From Acinetobacter sp. WCHA45 (GTDB lineage: Bacteria; Pseudomonadota; Gammaproteobacteria; Pseudomonadales; Moraxellaceae), in NCBI RefSeq assembly GCF_002165255.2, contig NZ_CP028561.1, positions 2,418,001 through 2,482,000 on the forward strand: 64,000 nucleotides of DNA, given 5' to 3'. A program made the translations under genes and the position numbers. The notes beneath the pieces were generated by a model. The model searched no databases. It was not told where the DNA came from and was given only the letters and a program-made list of their open reading frames with translations. Within the stretch, counting starts at the first letter, position 1; every line of letters begins with the position of its first letter. This document shows, in pieces, positions 22,504 through 32,698 of this stretch.

Positions 22504-23709
22504 TCAGATCATATTGTTCATATTAATAATTGGCAACATTACTGCAATCACAATCACCAATACAATTGCCGCCATAAAAATCAGCATCAAGGGTTCAAGC
22601 AAGGCCAGTAATGTAGAAATAAAGGTCGTCACCTCACGATCCTGCATAGTAGATGCACGGTCCAACATGCGATCAAGTTCACCTGACGTTTCACCACTTC
22701 GAATCATTTGTACCATCATGGGTGGAAAATAACCGCAACGCTCTAATTGTGTTGCTAAATTACCACCTTCTGTTACACGCTCCATCGCCACTTCAATCGC
22801 ATCGCGAATCACCCAGTTATTGCTGACTTCCGCGCCAATGCGTAACGCTTCAACCAAAGGTACACCTGAACGGGTCAAAATCGACAGCGTACTAGCAAAA
22901 CGTGCTGCATTGATACCACGCGAGAGTTTACCAAATATTGGCAATCTGAGTGTTAATCGGTCAAATGTATAATGCCCTGCAGTCGTTCTGAGGAAACGAG
23001 TAAACAGAATCATGGCAATAAAAGCGAGAATCAGCATAGCAATCCAAGTATGCCGAATAAAAGCACTGGCTTTCATCAAGGCAACCGTGATCCATGGCAA
23101 GGCTTCTTTACTTTGCTCAAAAGTCTTGACGATTTCAGGCACGACATAGGTCATTAGACCCATCACAATTCCGAAAGACATCAACATCAGTACAATCGGA
23201 TAAATCATCGCGCCCTGAATTTTCTTTTGCATAGCAAAACGATTTTCGGTGTAATCCGAAAGCTGATCTAAAATCAGATCAAGATGGCCTGAACGCTCAC
23301 CTGCCGCAACCGTTGCAATATACAGTTCAGGGAATCGCCCCGACTGCTGCATACTTTTCGCCAGTGAATGTCCTTCCAAAACCTTGGATCGTACGGCAAT
23401 TAATAGGTTTTGCACATGTGATTTTTCACTTTGTTTACTCACTGCACGCAGTGCTTCTTCAAGTGGAATTCCTGCAGCGACCAAGACTGAAAGCTGACGG
23501 GTCATCAACGCCAGATCATAGGCACTAAAGCTTTTTTTAAACCATGAGCGTTGTTGCTGTTTGTCTTTTTGCTCAACGGCATCGACCGCAATGGGTGTCC
23601 ATGCTTTATCGCGTAACTGTTGACGAATTTGGCGTGCAGAATCCCCTTCCAGCACACCTTTATGTTGCTTTCCAGAGGCATCAAGCGCAGTAAATTGATA
23701 AGCAGGCAT
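22504..23709 (-). CDS. gspF: Type II secretion inner-membrane protein GspF
   Basis: A 401-residue protein with two GspF domains (about residues 70-190 and 270-395) and three membrane segments (about 165-190, 215-238, 372-395). Signatures include LALMTRQLSVLVAAGIPLEEAL and the repeat FASTLSILTRSGVPLVEALRI. It is the platform protein that contacts the GspE ATPase and the pseudopilins. Start ATG 23709 gives MPAYQFTALDASGKQHKG, the usual N-terminus. gspG follows immediately, so the two form a unit; other gsp genes are not in the window. Confidence 0.94.
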   Translation of the reverse strand: MPAYQFTALDASGKQHKGVLEGDSARQIRQQLRDKAWTPIAVDAVEQKDKQQQRSWFKKSFSAYDLALMTRQLSVLVAAGIPLEEALRAVSKQSEKSHVQNLLIAVRSKVLEGHSLAKSMQQSGRFPELYIATVAAGERSGHLDLILDQLSDYTENRFAMQKKIQGAMIYPIVLMLMSFGIVMGLMTYVVPEIVKTFEQSKEALPWITVALMKASAFIRHTWIAMLILAFIAMILFTRFLRTTAGHYTFDRLTLRLPIFGKLSRGINAARFASTLSILTRSGVPLVEALRIGAEVSNNWVIRDAIEVAMERVTEGGNLATQLERCGYFPPMMVQMIRSGETSGELDRMLDRASTMQDREVTTFISTLLALLEPLMLIFMAAIVLVIVIAVMLPIINMNNMI

Positions 23710-23870
23710 GGTTCTGTTCTAATTGTCCCAAAATAGTTGTTGTTACAGTTGCATCCGTGTTTGAAATGAAACCTGAGAGTTTCACAAGAAATTCATCGAC
23801 ATAACACTTCGCACTTTAGCATAATTCCATGACATGCAGTCATGCCATTTTACCCATGAATGAAGCCTAT

Positions 23871-26096
23871 ATGCCTACCGAAAATTCTAACGCGATTCTG
23901 TACCGTATTCGAGTTGCAATACCCGTTTATGTTTACGACACGTTTGACTACACGGTCAGCGCTGAACAATACGCACAAGCTCAAATCGGTGCACGTGTCG
24001 CGATTTCTTTTGGACGGCAAAATCTCGTGGGAATCATTACGGAGAAAGTTGATCCAAACGAAGCATTTACAGGGCAATTCAAACTTAAACCCATCACAGA
24101 ATTACTCGATCAGGAATCGATTTTAGACCAACAAGTTTTAACTTTGTTGACATGGTCAGCCCAATATTACCAATTCCCGATTGGTGAAGTGATGCAAAGT
24201 GCCCTGCCTACTTTATTAAGACAAGGTCGCGCCTTAGACATTCTGTTTCATTTATGGAAAATCATCCCTCACAATGACCCGAATGCCTTATTAAAACGCT
24301 CTCAAAAACAGTATGATGCCTATCAGGTGTTAAAACTTCATCCACATGGAGCTACCGAGAATATACTTAACCTGAGTGGTGTAGAAACCTCAACTTTAAA
24401 GGCATTAGAAAAAAAGGGCTTGGTTGAATGCTGCCTAGAACCGCATGATTTCACCCCTACACCTGTACAATTGGCTCAAGTGCCTTTAACACCGAACGAA
24501 GATCAAAAGAAAGCCATTCAACAGATCCTCAAAGCACAACATCACTATCAGGCATTTTTACTCGATGGTTTGACTGGCAGTGGTAAAACTGAAGTTTATT
24601 TGCAAGTCATGCATGAGGTGTTAAAACAAGGCAAACAAGTATTGGTACTGGTGCCTGAAATTGGCCTAACCCCGCAAACGGTCGCTCGTTTTAAGTCACG
24701 GTTTCATTGCGATGTGGCTTTACTGCACTCAGGTTTAAATGACTCAAAACGTTTACAGGCATGGCAACATGCACAAACGGGCAAAGCTTCCATTATTATT
24801 GGCACACGTTCAGCAATCTATACCCCACTGCCGCATTTGGGCTTAATCATTCTAGATGAGGAACATGATCTTTCCTTTAAGCAGCAAGAAGGTTTCCGCT
24901 ATCATACCCGTGATGTCGCGTTGTATCGTGGCCATTTGCAAAACTGCCCTGTCATTCTCGGTTCAGCCACCCCAAGTATTGACAGTTATCACTTGGTGGA
25001 ATCGGGCAAGTTACATTTGCTTGAGTTGAATCAGCGTGCGGGCATCGCTGTACTGCCGAAAATGTATGTGGTGGATTTAAAAGTCGCAAAAAAGAAGCAT
25101 GGTCTCAGCCAAACCTTGATCGAACAGATTAAGCATACTTTAGAGCGTAAAGAGCAGGTGCTGATCTTTTTAAATCGACGTGGTTATGCGCCGATCCTGA
25201 TGTGTGAAAGCTGTGGTTGGCAAGCCAACTGTCCACATTGTGATGCGCATTTTACTTTGCATTCACAGCCCTACCATCATTTGCATTGTCATCATTGCGG
25301 CACCATCAATCGTCTGCCTGATCATTGTCCTGCATGTCAGAAACAAAGCTTAAAAACGATTGGGGCAGGAACAGCAAAACTTGAAGAACATGTACAGGAG
25401 CTTTTTCCACATCATGAAGTGATTCGGGTCGATCGTGACAGCACCAGTCGAGTCGGTAGCTGGCAAAAAATCTATGATCGCATTCAGCAAAATAAACCGA
25501 GCATTTTGTTGGGCACTCAAATGCTGGCCAAAGGCCATCATTTTCCGCATGTTACCCTTGTTGCGATTTTAGATATTGATGCAGGACTGCTCAGTGTTGA
25601 CCCACGTGCACCTGAACGAACTGCACAGCTGATTGTGCAAGTCGCTGGCCGTGCTGGTCGTGGTGAGCATAAAGGCAGTGTTTATTTGCAAAGTTTGCGT
25701 CCAGATCATCCGATGCTGACCACATTGATTGAACATGATTATCGTACTGTCGCCAAACAAATGCTGGCTGATCGCAAAATTGCCCTGCTACCACCTTATC
25801 GTTATGCAGTATTGGTTCGGGTTGAATCTAAAGACAGAGATTATAGCCAACAATTCTTGGCAGATATTGCACAACAATTACGTACAATGGCTGGAGATTT
25901 AGTTGATATTTGGGGGCCCATTCCCGCACCGATGGAACGTAAAGCTGGTCGTTATCGGGCGCATATGGTGATTTTATCCACTGATCGCGCCAAACTGCAC
26001 TTTTATTTACGTCAATGGTGGCAACAAGTGGTACATTTACCGCGTCAGCATCTGCTCAGACTCTCGATTGACGTTGATCCACAAGAGTTTAGTTAA
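23871..26096 (+). CDS. priA: Primosomal protein N' (PriA helicase)
   Basis: A superfamily 2 helicase of about 741 residues that restarts stalled replication forks. The N-terminal DNA-binding domain starts RIRVAIPVYVYDTFDY. Walker A is LTGSGKTEVY, Walker B is LDEEHDLSF, and the zinc-binding insert has eight cysteines in four CxxC-type pairs (CESCGWQANCPHC, CHHCGT, CPAC). Start ATG 23871 (MPTENSNAIL) gives a length near the E. coli protein; the frame stays open to ATG 23829, with 14 extra residues unlikely to be conserved. Divergent from gspF. Confidence 0.94.
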   Translation: MPTENSNAILYRIRVAIPVYVYDTFDYTVSAEQYAQAQIGARVAISFGRQNLVGIITEKVDPNEAFTGQFKLKPITELLDQESILDQQVLTLLTWSAQYYQFPIGEVMQSALPTLLRQGRALDILFHLWKIIPHNDPNALLKRSQKQYDAYQVLKLHPHGATENILNLSGVETSTLKALEKKGLVECCLEPHDFTPTPVQLAQVPLTPNEDQKKAIQQILKAQHHYQAFLLDGLTGSGKTEVYLQVMHEVLKQGKQVLVLVPEIGLTPQTVARFKSRFHCDVALLHSGLNDSKRLQAWQHAQTGKASIIIGTRSAIYTPLPHLGLIILDEEHDLSFKQQEGFRYHTRDVALYRGHLQNCPVILGSATPSIDSYHLVESGKLHLLELNQRAGIAVLPKMYVVDLKVAKKKHGLSQTLIEQIKHTLERKEQVLIFLNRRGYAPILMCESCGWQANCPHCDAHFTLHSQPYHHLHCHHCGTINRLPDHCPACQKQSLKTIGAGTAKLEEHVQELFPHHEVIRVDRDSTSRVGSWQKIYDRIQQNKPSILLGTQMLAKGHHFPHVTLVAILDIDAGLLSVDPRAPERTAQLIVQVAGRAGRGEHKGSVYLQSLRPDHPMLTTLIEHDYRTVAKQMLADRKIALLPPYRYAVLVRVESKDRDYSQQFLADIAQQLRTMAGDLVDIWGPIPAPMERKAGRYRAHMVILSTDRAKLHFYLRQWWQQVVHLPRQHLLRLSIDVDPQEFS

Positions 26097-26187
26097 ATCA
26101 GTGGTTTATTAAATTTTGTGATATTAAAAATCATTTCCAAAAAATAAAGAAATCAAACTATTCGTAATAAACATTAACTTTATAAAT

Positions 26188-26206
26188 GAAAATGATTATA
26201 ATTAGC
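26188..26206 (+). promoter_or_regulatory. Fur box ahead of the TonB-dependent receptor
   Basis: The 19-base segment GAAAATGATTATAATTAGC matches the classical Fur consensus at 15 of 19 positions. It lies 26 bases before the receptor start codon, so iron-loaded Fur would repress the gene. Confidence 0.75.
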
Positions 26207-26231
26207 ATTTCTGCAAGATCATTATTTCACC

Positions 26232-28346
26232 ATGCGATTCCATACATCCTCCCTCGCTTTTTCTATACTTGCTGTCATGGCAACCAATACCTTTGCACAA
26301 TCTGAACAACAGGAAGATACCGCATCTTCTACCTCAACACAGGTCTTGCCGAAGATTAAAGTTCAGGCAGAAAAACAAGAAAAAAATAGCTATGCAGCAA
26401 AGACTGCCACAGCTGTGCTCAGATCAAATGCCCCTTTATTTGAAACAGCCCAATCAATTAGTGTGGTAACCAATCAGCAAATCGAGCAGAAACAAGCAAA
26501 AACCGTTTCCGAAGCTTTAGAAGGCGTGGCTGGTGTTAGTTCTGGACAATATGGTCGTCGTGGTTGGGATGATTTTATTATTCGTGGACAAATTTCAAGC
26601 TCACAAACCTATATTGATGGTTTACGAGTACAGACATCAGACAATGTACTAAGAGCAGAAGATATTTCAGGCTTAGAATCGATCGAGGTCGTCAAAGGTC
26701 CTACTTCTGTTGGCTTCGGTTTTGCTTTACCTGGTGGTTTAGTCAACCTAACCACAAAGCGCCCACAGGCAGAAACCGCTTATCGGGGAACTTTAAGCTA
26801 TGGTAGCTACAATCTCAGAGAAGGCACTTTTGATATTAACTATGCACCGAATAACACAGAGAAAGGTGCTTTCCGTCTCGTTGGTCGAGTCTCTGATCAA
26901 GATGATCCAACCGATTATGTGTATTTCAAAAACTATTACATTGCGCCGTCTTATAACTTTGATTTAGGTGAAAAGGACGATTTATCTGTTATTGCCAGTT
27001 ATCAGCACCGTGAATATGTTCGCCAACAGGGCATTCCACATGGCAATAGTTCAACCTATAAGAGTTATTCACACAATCTTTTCTTTGGTGAACCAGATCA
27101 CGGCTATAACGTTGATGTCTATCGTGCTGGAGCAAACTATGCACATTATTTTGATAATGGTTGGACCTATAAACAAAACTTTGCTGTCACCAAAACAGAT
27201 ACTCAAGGTGATGCCGTTTTAGCTACGAGCAATACCACATTGCCAACCATTAAACGTGCAGTTAACAATCAAGATAAGCAAGATATCAACTATGCGTTGG
27301 ATAGTAATTTGCAGCGCAACTTTAATTTTGGACGAGTCAATTATGATGTCATGGTTGGCTTGGATATGATGAAAGAGCGTAGTGATTATTACCGCCGAAC
27401 AGATACTATTAATTCATTCAATGCGGATAATCCAAGTTATGGTATTACCAGCGTAAAACTGGGTACACCAACTCAAGAGCTGACTTATAGTCAATATGCA
27501 GGTTTATATCTTCGCAATACGATTAAGATTGATGACAACTGGATTATTGGCTTATCTGGACGCCATGACTGGACTCAAGTTGAAATTGACAACATCTTAA
27601 AAAACACCACGACACAGAATTCTGATCAAGCCTTTACAGGTAGTGCCTCTGTCATGTATCGCATCAATGATATGTTTGCGCCTTATATCAGCTATGCGAC
27701 TTCATTTATGCCAGTGACAGATACAGGTGCAAATGGCGAATTACTCGATCCTGAAGAAGGTAAACAAGCAGAAATCGGTATTAAACTTCAAGCCTTAAAT
27801 CAACGCTTGCAAGGTTATGTTGCTTATTATGACCTCACACGTAAAAATGTAACTGAATCAGATGCCAGTGGTGATTATTCCATCCAAACAGGTGAACAAA
27901 AAACCAAAGGCTTTGAAGCTGAAATGGCAGCATCTTTGACGGATCAATGGAATGCATCTGCCACTTATAGTTACATCCCAACTGCGAAAGTGATGGAAAG
28001 TGTAACGGAAAGTGAAATTGGGAAAAGAGCCAACCATGTACCTAAAAATGCGGGAACATTATCGACTCAATATTATTTTAGTCCTGACAAACTAGGCTGG
28101 AATATCGGTGCAGGCATTCGCTATCAAGGTTTACGTACCGCACAACGTGGAACAGCCTATATTGAGTTACCAGGCTATACAGTGTTTGATGTTAATGCAG
28201 GTTATGAGGCAAAACATTGGGGAGCTGGCTTAACTATTAAAAACTTCTTTGACCGAGAATACCTAGCAGGTACGACACCAAATGCGCAATTAGTAAATTG
28301 GGGTGATCCTCGTATGATTCGTTTGAATGTGAAATTTAAATACTAA
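26232..28346 (+). CDS. TonB-dependent siderophore receptor
   Basis: A 704-residue outer-membrane receptor. Signal peptide MRFHTSSLAFSILAVMATNTFA, cleaved near residue 22; then a plug domain at about 60-170 (QSISVVTNQQIEQKQAKTVS, DFIIRGQ, ESIEVVKGPTSVGFG) and a 22-strand barrel ending in the usual aromatic residue (IRLNVKFKY). A conventional N-terminal TonB box is not obvious, and there is no extra N-terminal signalling domain. The family resembles ferrichrome/ferrioxamine-type (TIGR01783) receptors, but the ligand cannot be told. Iron control is supported by the Fur box. Monocistronic; no siderophore genes nearby. Confidence 0.92.
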   Translation: MRFHTSSLAFSILAVMATNTFAQSEQQEDTASSTSTQVLPKIKVQAEKQEKNSYAAKTATAVLRSNAPLFETAQSISVVTNQQIEQKQAKTVSEALEGVAGVSSGQYGRRGWDDFIIRGQISSSQTYIDGLRVQTSDNVLRAEDISGLESIEVVKGPTSVGFGFALPGGLVNLTTKRPQAETAYRGTLSYGSYNLREGTFDINYAPNNTEKGAFRLVGRVSDQDDPTDYVYFKNYYIAPSYNFDLGEKDDLSVIASYQHREYVRQQGIPHGNSSTYKSYSHNLFFGEPDHGYNVDVYRAGANYAHYFDNGWTYKQNFAVTKTDTQGDAVLATSNTTLPTIKRAVNNQDKQDINYALDSNLQRNFNFGRVNYDVMVGLDMMKERSDYYRRTDTINSFNADNPSYGITSVKLGTPTQELTYSQYAGLYLRNTIKIDDNWIIGLSGRHDWTQVEIDNILKNTTTQNSDQAFTGSASVMYRINDMFAPYISYATSFMPVTDTGANGELLDPEEGKQAEIGIKLQALNQRLQGYVAYYDLTRKNVTESDASGDYSIQTGEQKTKGFEAEMAASLTDQWNASATYSYIPTAKVMESVTESEIGKRANHVPKNAGTLSTQYYFSPDKLGWNIGAGIRYQGLRTAQRGTAYIELPGYTVFDVNAGYEAKHWGAGLTIKNFFDREYLAGTTPNAQLVNWGDPRMIRLNVKFKY

Positions 28347-28398
28347 GCCACTGCCTCACATTTATTGTTCTGAGAATAATAAGTGCCTATTTTCATAT

Positions 28399-28431
28399 GA
28401 ATGAGCCATGCATTTTCTGAGTGGCTCATTC
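28399..28431 (+). terminator. Probable terminator after the TonB receptor
   Basis: A perfect 10-bp stem (GAATGAGCCA / TGGCTCATTC) with a 13-base loop, 52 bases after the stop. The T-run is poor, so it may be only partly efficient. The remaining 28347-28654 interval holds one further 8-bp stem (CCTCCATG 28495 / CATGGAGG 28525) and nothing else recognised. Confidence 0.5.
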
Positions 28432-28654
28432 AATTGATGCTTCTGTGAAATGGTTATTGCGCCCAACAACATCATCTACTTTATAAATACTGCACCTCCA
28501 TGAAACTCACGTGATATCGTTTGACATGGAGGCGTACATCTCAAGAGCGTTTAAAAATAAAAATCCAAAAGAAAAATTCATATTTCCCTTACAAACTCAC
28601 CCAATTTTTAAGTTAATGTAACAGCTGAAAGAAATCAGCAGATCAAGGCAGAAC

Positions 28655-30472
28655 ATGTCATTCCTACCACAAGCTATTGTTTTACTGGCAGCAGCTTTAA
28701 TTTTTGCTCCATTAGCGAAGCGTTACACAGGCACGACTGTCTTGGGTTATCTGATTGCAGGGCTTTTGCTGAGTTCTAGTGTTTCTGGTTTGATTGAAGA
28801 TCCTGAATTGATTAATCAACTGCTGCATTTCGGTATGATTGCCGTGATGTTCTTTATTGGCTTTGCTTTTCGCCCGCTAAAACTATGGGGAGAACGCAAA
28901 GGCATCCTAAAAAATAGTGGCCTACAATACTTCATCATCACGATCCTTCTAGTTGGAGCATGTTTCTTACTGCTTGATCAAGTGTGGCACAGTCTGATGC
29001 TCGGATGTGCTTTAGCGCTCTCCGCGTTGATTCTTCCACAACAACTACTCCAACAAAAACAACAAAGCAACCATAAATTAGAACAAGCTACTTTAGCCAC
29101 CTTACAATTGCAGGCTTTTATTACCGTCATTCTAATTGCACTCTTTCCTTTGCTAGAAGACACAGCCTCTACTCGACACGGAATCGCCTATTTTGCAGCG
29201 CTCATCGCTACGATTTCAGGTCTATTTTTAGCCAATCGTTATTTAGTTCGTCCTATATTTCGTTTCTTAGTACATAAAAAAAGTCTCCATCTCATTGCTG
29301 TGCTCAGTTTATTCATCCTGCTTTCAGTCATCCTAATTATGGATATTTTAAATCTTCATATTTTGATTGCTGCTTTTTTAGCTGGACTTTTACTTGCTGA
29401 GACTGAATTTAAAGTTGAAGTTGAGCGTATTCTAGAACCCTTGAAAGATACGGCGACAGGCTTGTTTTTTATGGCGATTGGCTTGGGGCTTTCATTGACA
29501 CCTTTAAGCCAATCTCCACTCTTGATTCTAGGTTCAATCTTTGGATTGGTCTTAATCAAAGCAGTTGTGATCGGTGCGATCAGCTATTATCAACAACGCA
29601 ATGCCAAATTTAGTACCTTATTTGCCGTAAGCTTGGCACAAAGTGGTGAACTCAGTTTAATTCTACTCAAGCTAGCTGAAAGCGAAAATTTACTTAGCAC
29701 AGAATTATTAGCACCGACATTTCTCATTATCTTGGGTTCGATGCTATTCACACCTTTACTTTACGCACTGTTTAATCGGAAAATTTTACCGATGCTGCAA
29801 AAAAATAAAGCCGCTGTGGCTGATGCTGATATCCCACAACATCCAATTCTCATTATTGGATTTGGCCGTTTTGGGCAAGTCATTGCACGTGCTTTACATG
29901 CGCAAGGCAAACACTTTAACGTGATTGATAGCAACCAACCTGATGCTGACTTTATTGAACAATATGGACATCATTTTATTGATGCCGATGTTACACAAAT
30001 CGAAAACCTACGCGCTACAGGTATTGAATACTGTAAGTTACTGATTATTGCGATTGATGATGTCGAGGACAGCATGAATCTAGCACGACATCTGCGTTTA
30101 AATTATCCAGATTTAACCATTTTGGTTCGTGCTCGAGATCGTCATCATGCACGATTACTTCATGATTTAGGTATTTCACAGATTTGGCGTGAAACCTACG
30201 CATCTGCTTTAAGTATGGCGCAGCAAACCTTGGTTGAAACAGGCCTTCCCGAAGATGAAGCACAAAATTTGATGATGCATTTTAAACAAGAAGATGAACG
30301 GCTTATGCAGCAACATTGGAATTCTAATCAACAAGAGATCATTAAAAACCATCCAAGTGCTATTGCCGAGCTTGAGTATTTATTTGCAAATACAAAAACT
30401 TTGATTTTAGATCGTGCGAGCAATGATCAAAACACACAATGTGATGCAAAATCACTCAATGAAACATCTTGA
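28655..30472 (+). CDS. Kef-type monovalent cation:proton antiporter (CPA2)
   Basis: A 605-residue inner-membrane protein. The first 375 residues carry about 12 membrane helices of the Na+/H+ exchanger type (LAKRYTGTTVLGYLIAGLLL near 21-40; AAFLAGLLLAETEFKVEVER near 240). Then a TrkA-N/RCK domain begins ILIIGFGRFGQVIARAL near 400, with an NAD-binding glycine motif, and ends in a C-terminal tail. This is the KefB/KefC layout: potassium efflux gated by glutathione adducts, used in electrophile stress. AAGG precedes ATG 28655. The subtype is not certain. Confidence 0.9.
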   Translation: MSFLPQAIVLLAAALIFAPLAKRYTGTTVLGYLIAGLLLSSSVSGLIEDPELINQLLHFGMIAVMFFIGFAFRPLKLWGERKGILKNSGLQYFIITILLVGACFLLLDQVWHSLMLGCALALSALILPQQLLQQKQQSNHKLEQATLATLQLQAFITVILIALFPLLEDTASTRHGIAYFAALIATISGLFLANRYLVRPIFRFLVHKKSLHLIAVLSLFILLSVILIMDILNLHILIAAFLAGLLLAETEFKVEVERILEPLKDTATGLFFMAIGLGLSLTPLSQSPLLILGSIFGLVLIKAVVIGAISYYQQRNAKFSTLFAVSLAQSGELSLILLKLAESENLLSTELLAPTFLIILGSMLFTPLLYALFNRKILPMLQKNKAAVADADIPQHPILIIGFGRFGQVIARALHAQGKHFNVIDSNQPDADFIEQYGHHFIDADVTQIENLRATGIEYCKLLIIAIDDVEDSMNLARHLRLNYPDLTILVRARDRHHARLLHDLGISQIWRETYASALSMAQQTLVETGLPEDEAQNLMMHFKQEDERLMQQHWNSNQQEIIKNHPSAIAELEYLFANTKTLILDRASNDQNTQCDAKSLNETS

Positions 30473-30591
30473 GTTTTGGCAAACTGACACCATTATTGAC
30501 TGCATAACCATGCACCTCTTTATAAATTCTGAAGTGCGTTACAAAGCAAAGCGTTGCTTTGCGCTCCCTCGAAGGAGCACTGGAGAAAAAT

Positions 30592-31467
30592 ATGTCTGAT
30601 TTACGCCAACGCTTTTTTATTGAAGACTGCCCTGTTCGTGGTGAAGTGGTTCATTTGGAAGAAGCACTACAAACCATTTTGGCGCAACGTGAATATATGC
30701 CTGCGGTACAAAGTCTCTTGGGGGAAATGCTGAGTGCAACCGCCTTACTTGCAAGTACACTCAAGATTCGTGGTCGTATTAGCTTACAAATTCAAGCAAG
30801 CGGAACATTTAAATGGGCTATGGCCGAATGCAATCACTTAGGTGAAGTTCGTGCGCTCGCAGATTACGAAGAAGATCCGCGCTTCGCAGAAGGTAAAGAT
30901 AGTCGTACCGTGCTTGCTGCCCTGAGCAACCCTGTGCTGTTCATCAATATCGAACCTGAACACGGCGAACGCTACCAAGGTATCGTACCATTTGATCAAC
31001 CGACATTAGCAGGTTGTTTAAAGCAGTATTACGATTTGTCTGCACAGATTCCAACACATATCGTACTGGCAACTAATGGTCAACGTTCAGGTGGTTTATT
31101 AATCCAACTACTCCCTCGTAATAATGAAGAAGAACAAAAGTTGGTTGATGAAGACCTGTGGCCCCGTTTGACCATGTTGACTGAAACCCTTAAACCCGAG
31201 GAGTTGACGGATCTTTCAGCCAATGAAATTCTCTATCGTTTGTATAACGAAGAAGAGGTTCGTTTACCTGAAGTTGAGCAGTTAAAGTTCGGTTGTACCT
31301 GTTCAAAGGAACGCTGCGCCCACGCTTTGATTCAAATTGGTGTGGATGCAGTTCATGAAACACTAGAAGCACAAAATCCAATCCAGATGGATTGCCAATT
31401 CTGTAATGCACGTTATGAGTTTAGTGCAGAAGAAGCTTTAGGCTTATTTGGTGAACATTTAAGTTAA
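30592..31467 (+). CDS. hslO: Redox-regulated chaperone Hsp33
   Basis: A 291-residue holdase chaperone activated by oxidation. The N-terminal domain starts MSDLRQRFFIEDCPVRGEVV; the C-terminal zinc switch has four cysteines, in GCTCSKERC and DCQFCNARYEF. ATG 30592 is chosen over the frame opening at 30559 because CTGGAG lies just upstream and the family N-terminus starts here. A short palindrome (GCAAAGC-gtt-GCTTTGC, 30546-30562) precedes it. It is followed by a strong terminator. The Kef antiporter lies upstream on the same strand. Confidence 0.94.
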   Translation: MSDLRQRFFIEDCPVRGEVVHLEEALQTILAQREYMPAVQSLLGEMLSATALLASTLKIRGRISLQIQASGTFKWAMAECNHLGEVRALADYEEDPRFAEGKDSRTVLAALSNPVLFINIEPEHGERYQGIVPFDQPTLAGCLKQYYDLSAQIPTHIVLATNGQRSGGLLIQLLPRNNEEEQKLVDEDLWPRLTMLTETLKPEELTDLSANEILYRLYNEEEVRLPEVEQLKFGCTCSKERCAHALIQIGVDAVHETLEAQNPIQMDCQFCNARYEFSAEEALGLFGEHLS

Positions 31468-31481
31468 TTGAAAAGTAAAAT

Positions 31482-31508
31482 AAAAAAGACGGGCTTCCGT
31501 CTTTTTTT
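31482..31508 (+). terminator. Terminator of hslO
   Basis: GACGG and CCGTC with flanking A-run and T-run (AAAAAAGACGG / CCGTCTTTTTTT), 15 bases after the stop. A classical, probably bidirectional terminator. Confidence 0.88.
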
Positions 31509-31551
31509 ATTTGATATGAATGTCTACTGGATAACACATTTACCCAAAACT

Positions 31552-31630
31552 CTATCTCACTTAAAGTGATAGCTCGATGGACATCATGATCGGTGTCAGC
31601 CAAGCCAGAGGGCTGGCATTTTTTCCAAAA
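31552..31630 (+). ncRNA. Possible small RNA or leader between hslO and cbpA
   Basis: Two stem-loops in sequence: CTATCtCACTT-AAGTGaTAG (31552-31572) and a terminator-like GCCAaGCC...GGgCTGGC followed by ATTTTTT (31600-31626). Together they look like a short transcript with its own end, upstream of cbpA. Promoter evidence is weak. Could equally be leftover terminator sequence. Confidence 0.25.
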
Positions 31631-31721
31631 CAACAAAACAACTCTTATACAATCCAGCCTATTGAAATCTTGCCAATTCGTTTCATAATGAAAGAAACAT
31701 CTCAGTATTATATTTAAGATC

Positions 31722-32687
31722 ATGGCAAAAAATTATTATGAAGAGCTAGGTGTTTCAAGAGATGCCTCAGCAGACGAAATCAAGAAAGCCTATCGTAAAT
31801 TAGCAAAGAAGTATCATCCAGATATTAGTAAAGAAGCAGATGCTGAAGCCAAAATGCAGGCGATTAATGTCGCCTACGATACCTTGGGTGATGCCACTAA
31901 AAAGGCTGAATACGATCAGATGCTGGATCATCCACAGGGCTTTGCAGGCTTTGGCCAGGGTACAGGTGGATTTGGTCAAGGTACGGGTGGTTTTGATGGT
32001 TCCCAGTTCTATCACCAAAGTTCAGGCGATGGGGGTACAGACTTTAGTGGTTTTGAAGACTTATTCGGCCGTTTTGGCGCAGGGTTTGGTGGCGGACAAC
32101 AACGTTCGCAACGTCAACAACGTAGCTATCGGGGTGAAGATCAGCATGCTAGTATTCAAGTCGATTTAGATATTGCCTATCACGGTTCAACCCAACAGAT
32201 TACCTTGCAAATTCCAACTTATAACGTCTATGGTGAACCTGAAGTCCAGCGAAAAACCTTACAGGTTAAGATTCCAAAAGGAATGAAAGAAGGTCAGCAA
32301 ATTCGCTTAAATGGTCAAGGACAAAGTGGTATCAATGGCGGTGAAAATGGTGATCTTTATATTGAAATCCAATACAAAGATACCGACCGCATTCGTATTG
32401 AAGGGGCTGATGTCTATCAAACTATTGATGTGAGTCCGTGGGAAGCAGCTCTAGGACAAAATATTGAAGTCAATACTCCCGCAGGGCAACTCAAAGTCAA
32501 TTTACCTAAAAATGCCAAAAATGGACAACAATTACGTCTCAAAGATAAAGGGATACCAAATAAAACCGCAGGGCATTTATATCTAATTATTAATATTGTT
32601 TTACCACCAGCACACAGTGAGCAAGAACAACAGGCTTATCAACAGTTTGCCGAAGCCTTCTCCACTTTCCGACCTCGTGCCTCATAA
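31722..32687 (+). CDS. cbpA: Curved DNA-binding protein / DnaJ-type co-chaperone CbpA
   Basis: A 321-residue class B J-protein. J domain at 1-65 with [17 protein letters not shown] and the HPD motif; a Gly/Phe-rich linker at about 75-140 ([17 protein letters not shown] repeats); two C-terminal substrate-binding domains ([20 protein letters not shown] and on to [14 protein letters not shown]). There is no zinc-finger, which distinguishes it from DnaJ. The next gene is its partner cbpM, 11 bases away, confirming the assignment. Confidence 0.93.
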   Translation: MAKNYYEELGVSRDASADEIKKAYRKLAKKYHPDISKEADAEAKMQAINVAYDTLGDATKKAEYDQMLDHPQGFAGFGQGTGGFGQGTGGFDGSQFYHQSSGDGGTDFSGFEDLFGRFGAGFGGGQQRSQRQQRSYRGEDQHASIQVDLDIAYHGSTQQITLQIPTYNVYGEPEVQRKTLQVKIPKGMKEGQQIRLNGQGQSGINGGENGDLYIEIQYKDTDRIRIEGADVYQTIDVSPWEAALGQNIEVNTPAGQLKVNLPKNAKNGQQLRLKDKGIPNKTAGHLYLIINIVLPPAHSEQEQQAYQQFAEAFSTFRPRAS

Positions 32688-32698
32688 GGAGTAAGATC

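Noticed and set aside
23829..23870. Upstream priA start at 23829
   Set aside because: Adds 14 residues without family resemblance; ATG 23871 gives a length close to known PriA, although neither has a strong ribosome site.
31190..31411. Minus-strand frame inside hslO
   Set aside because: Shadow of a well supported gene with no independent signals.
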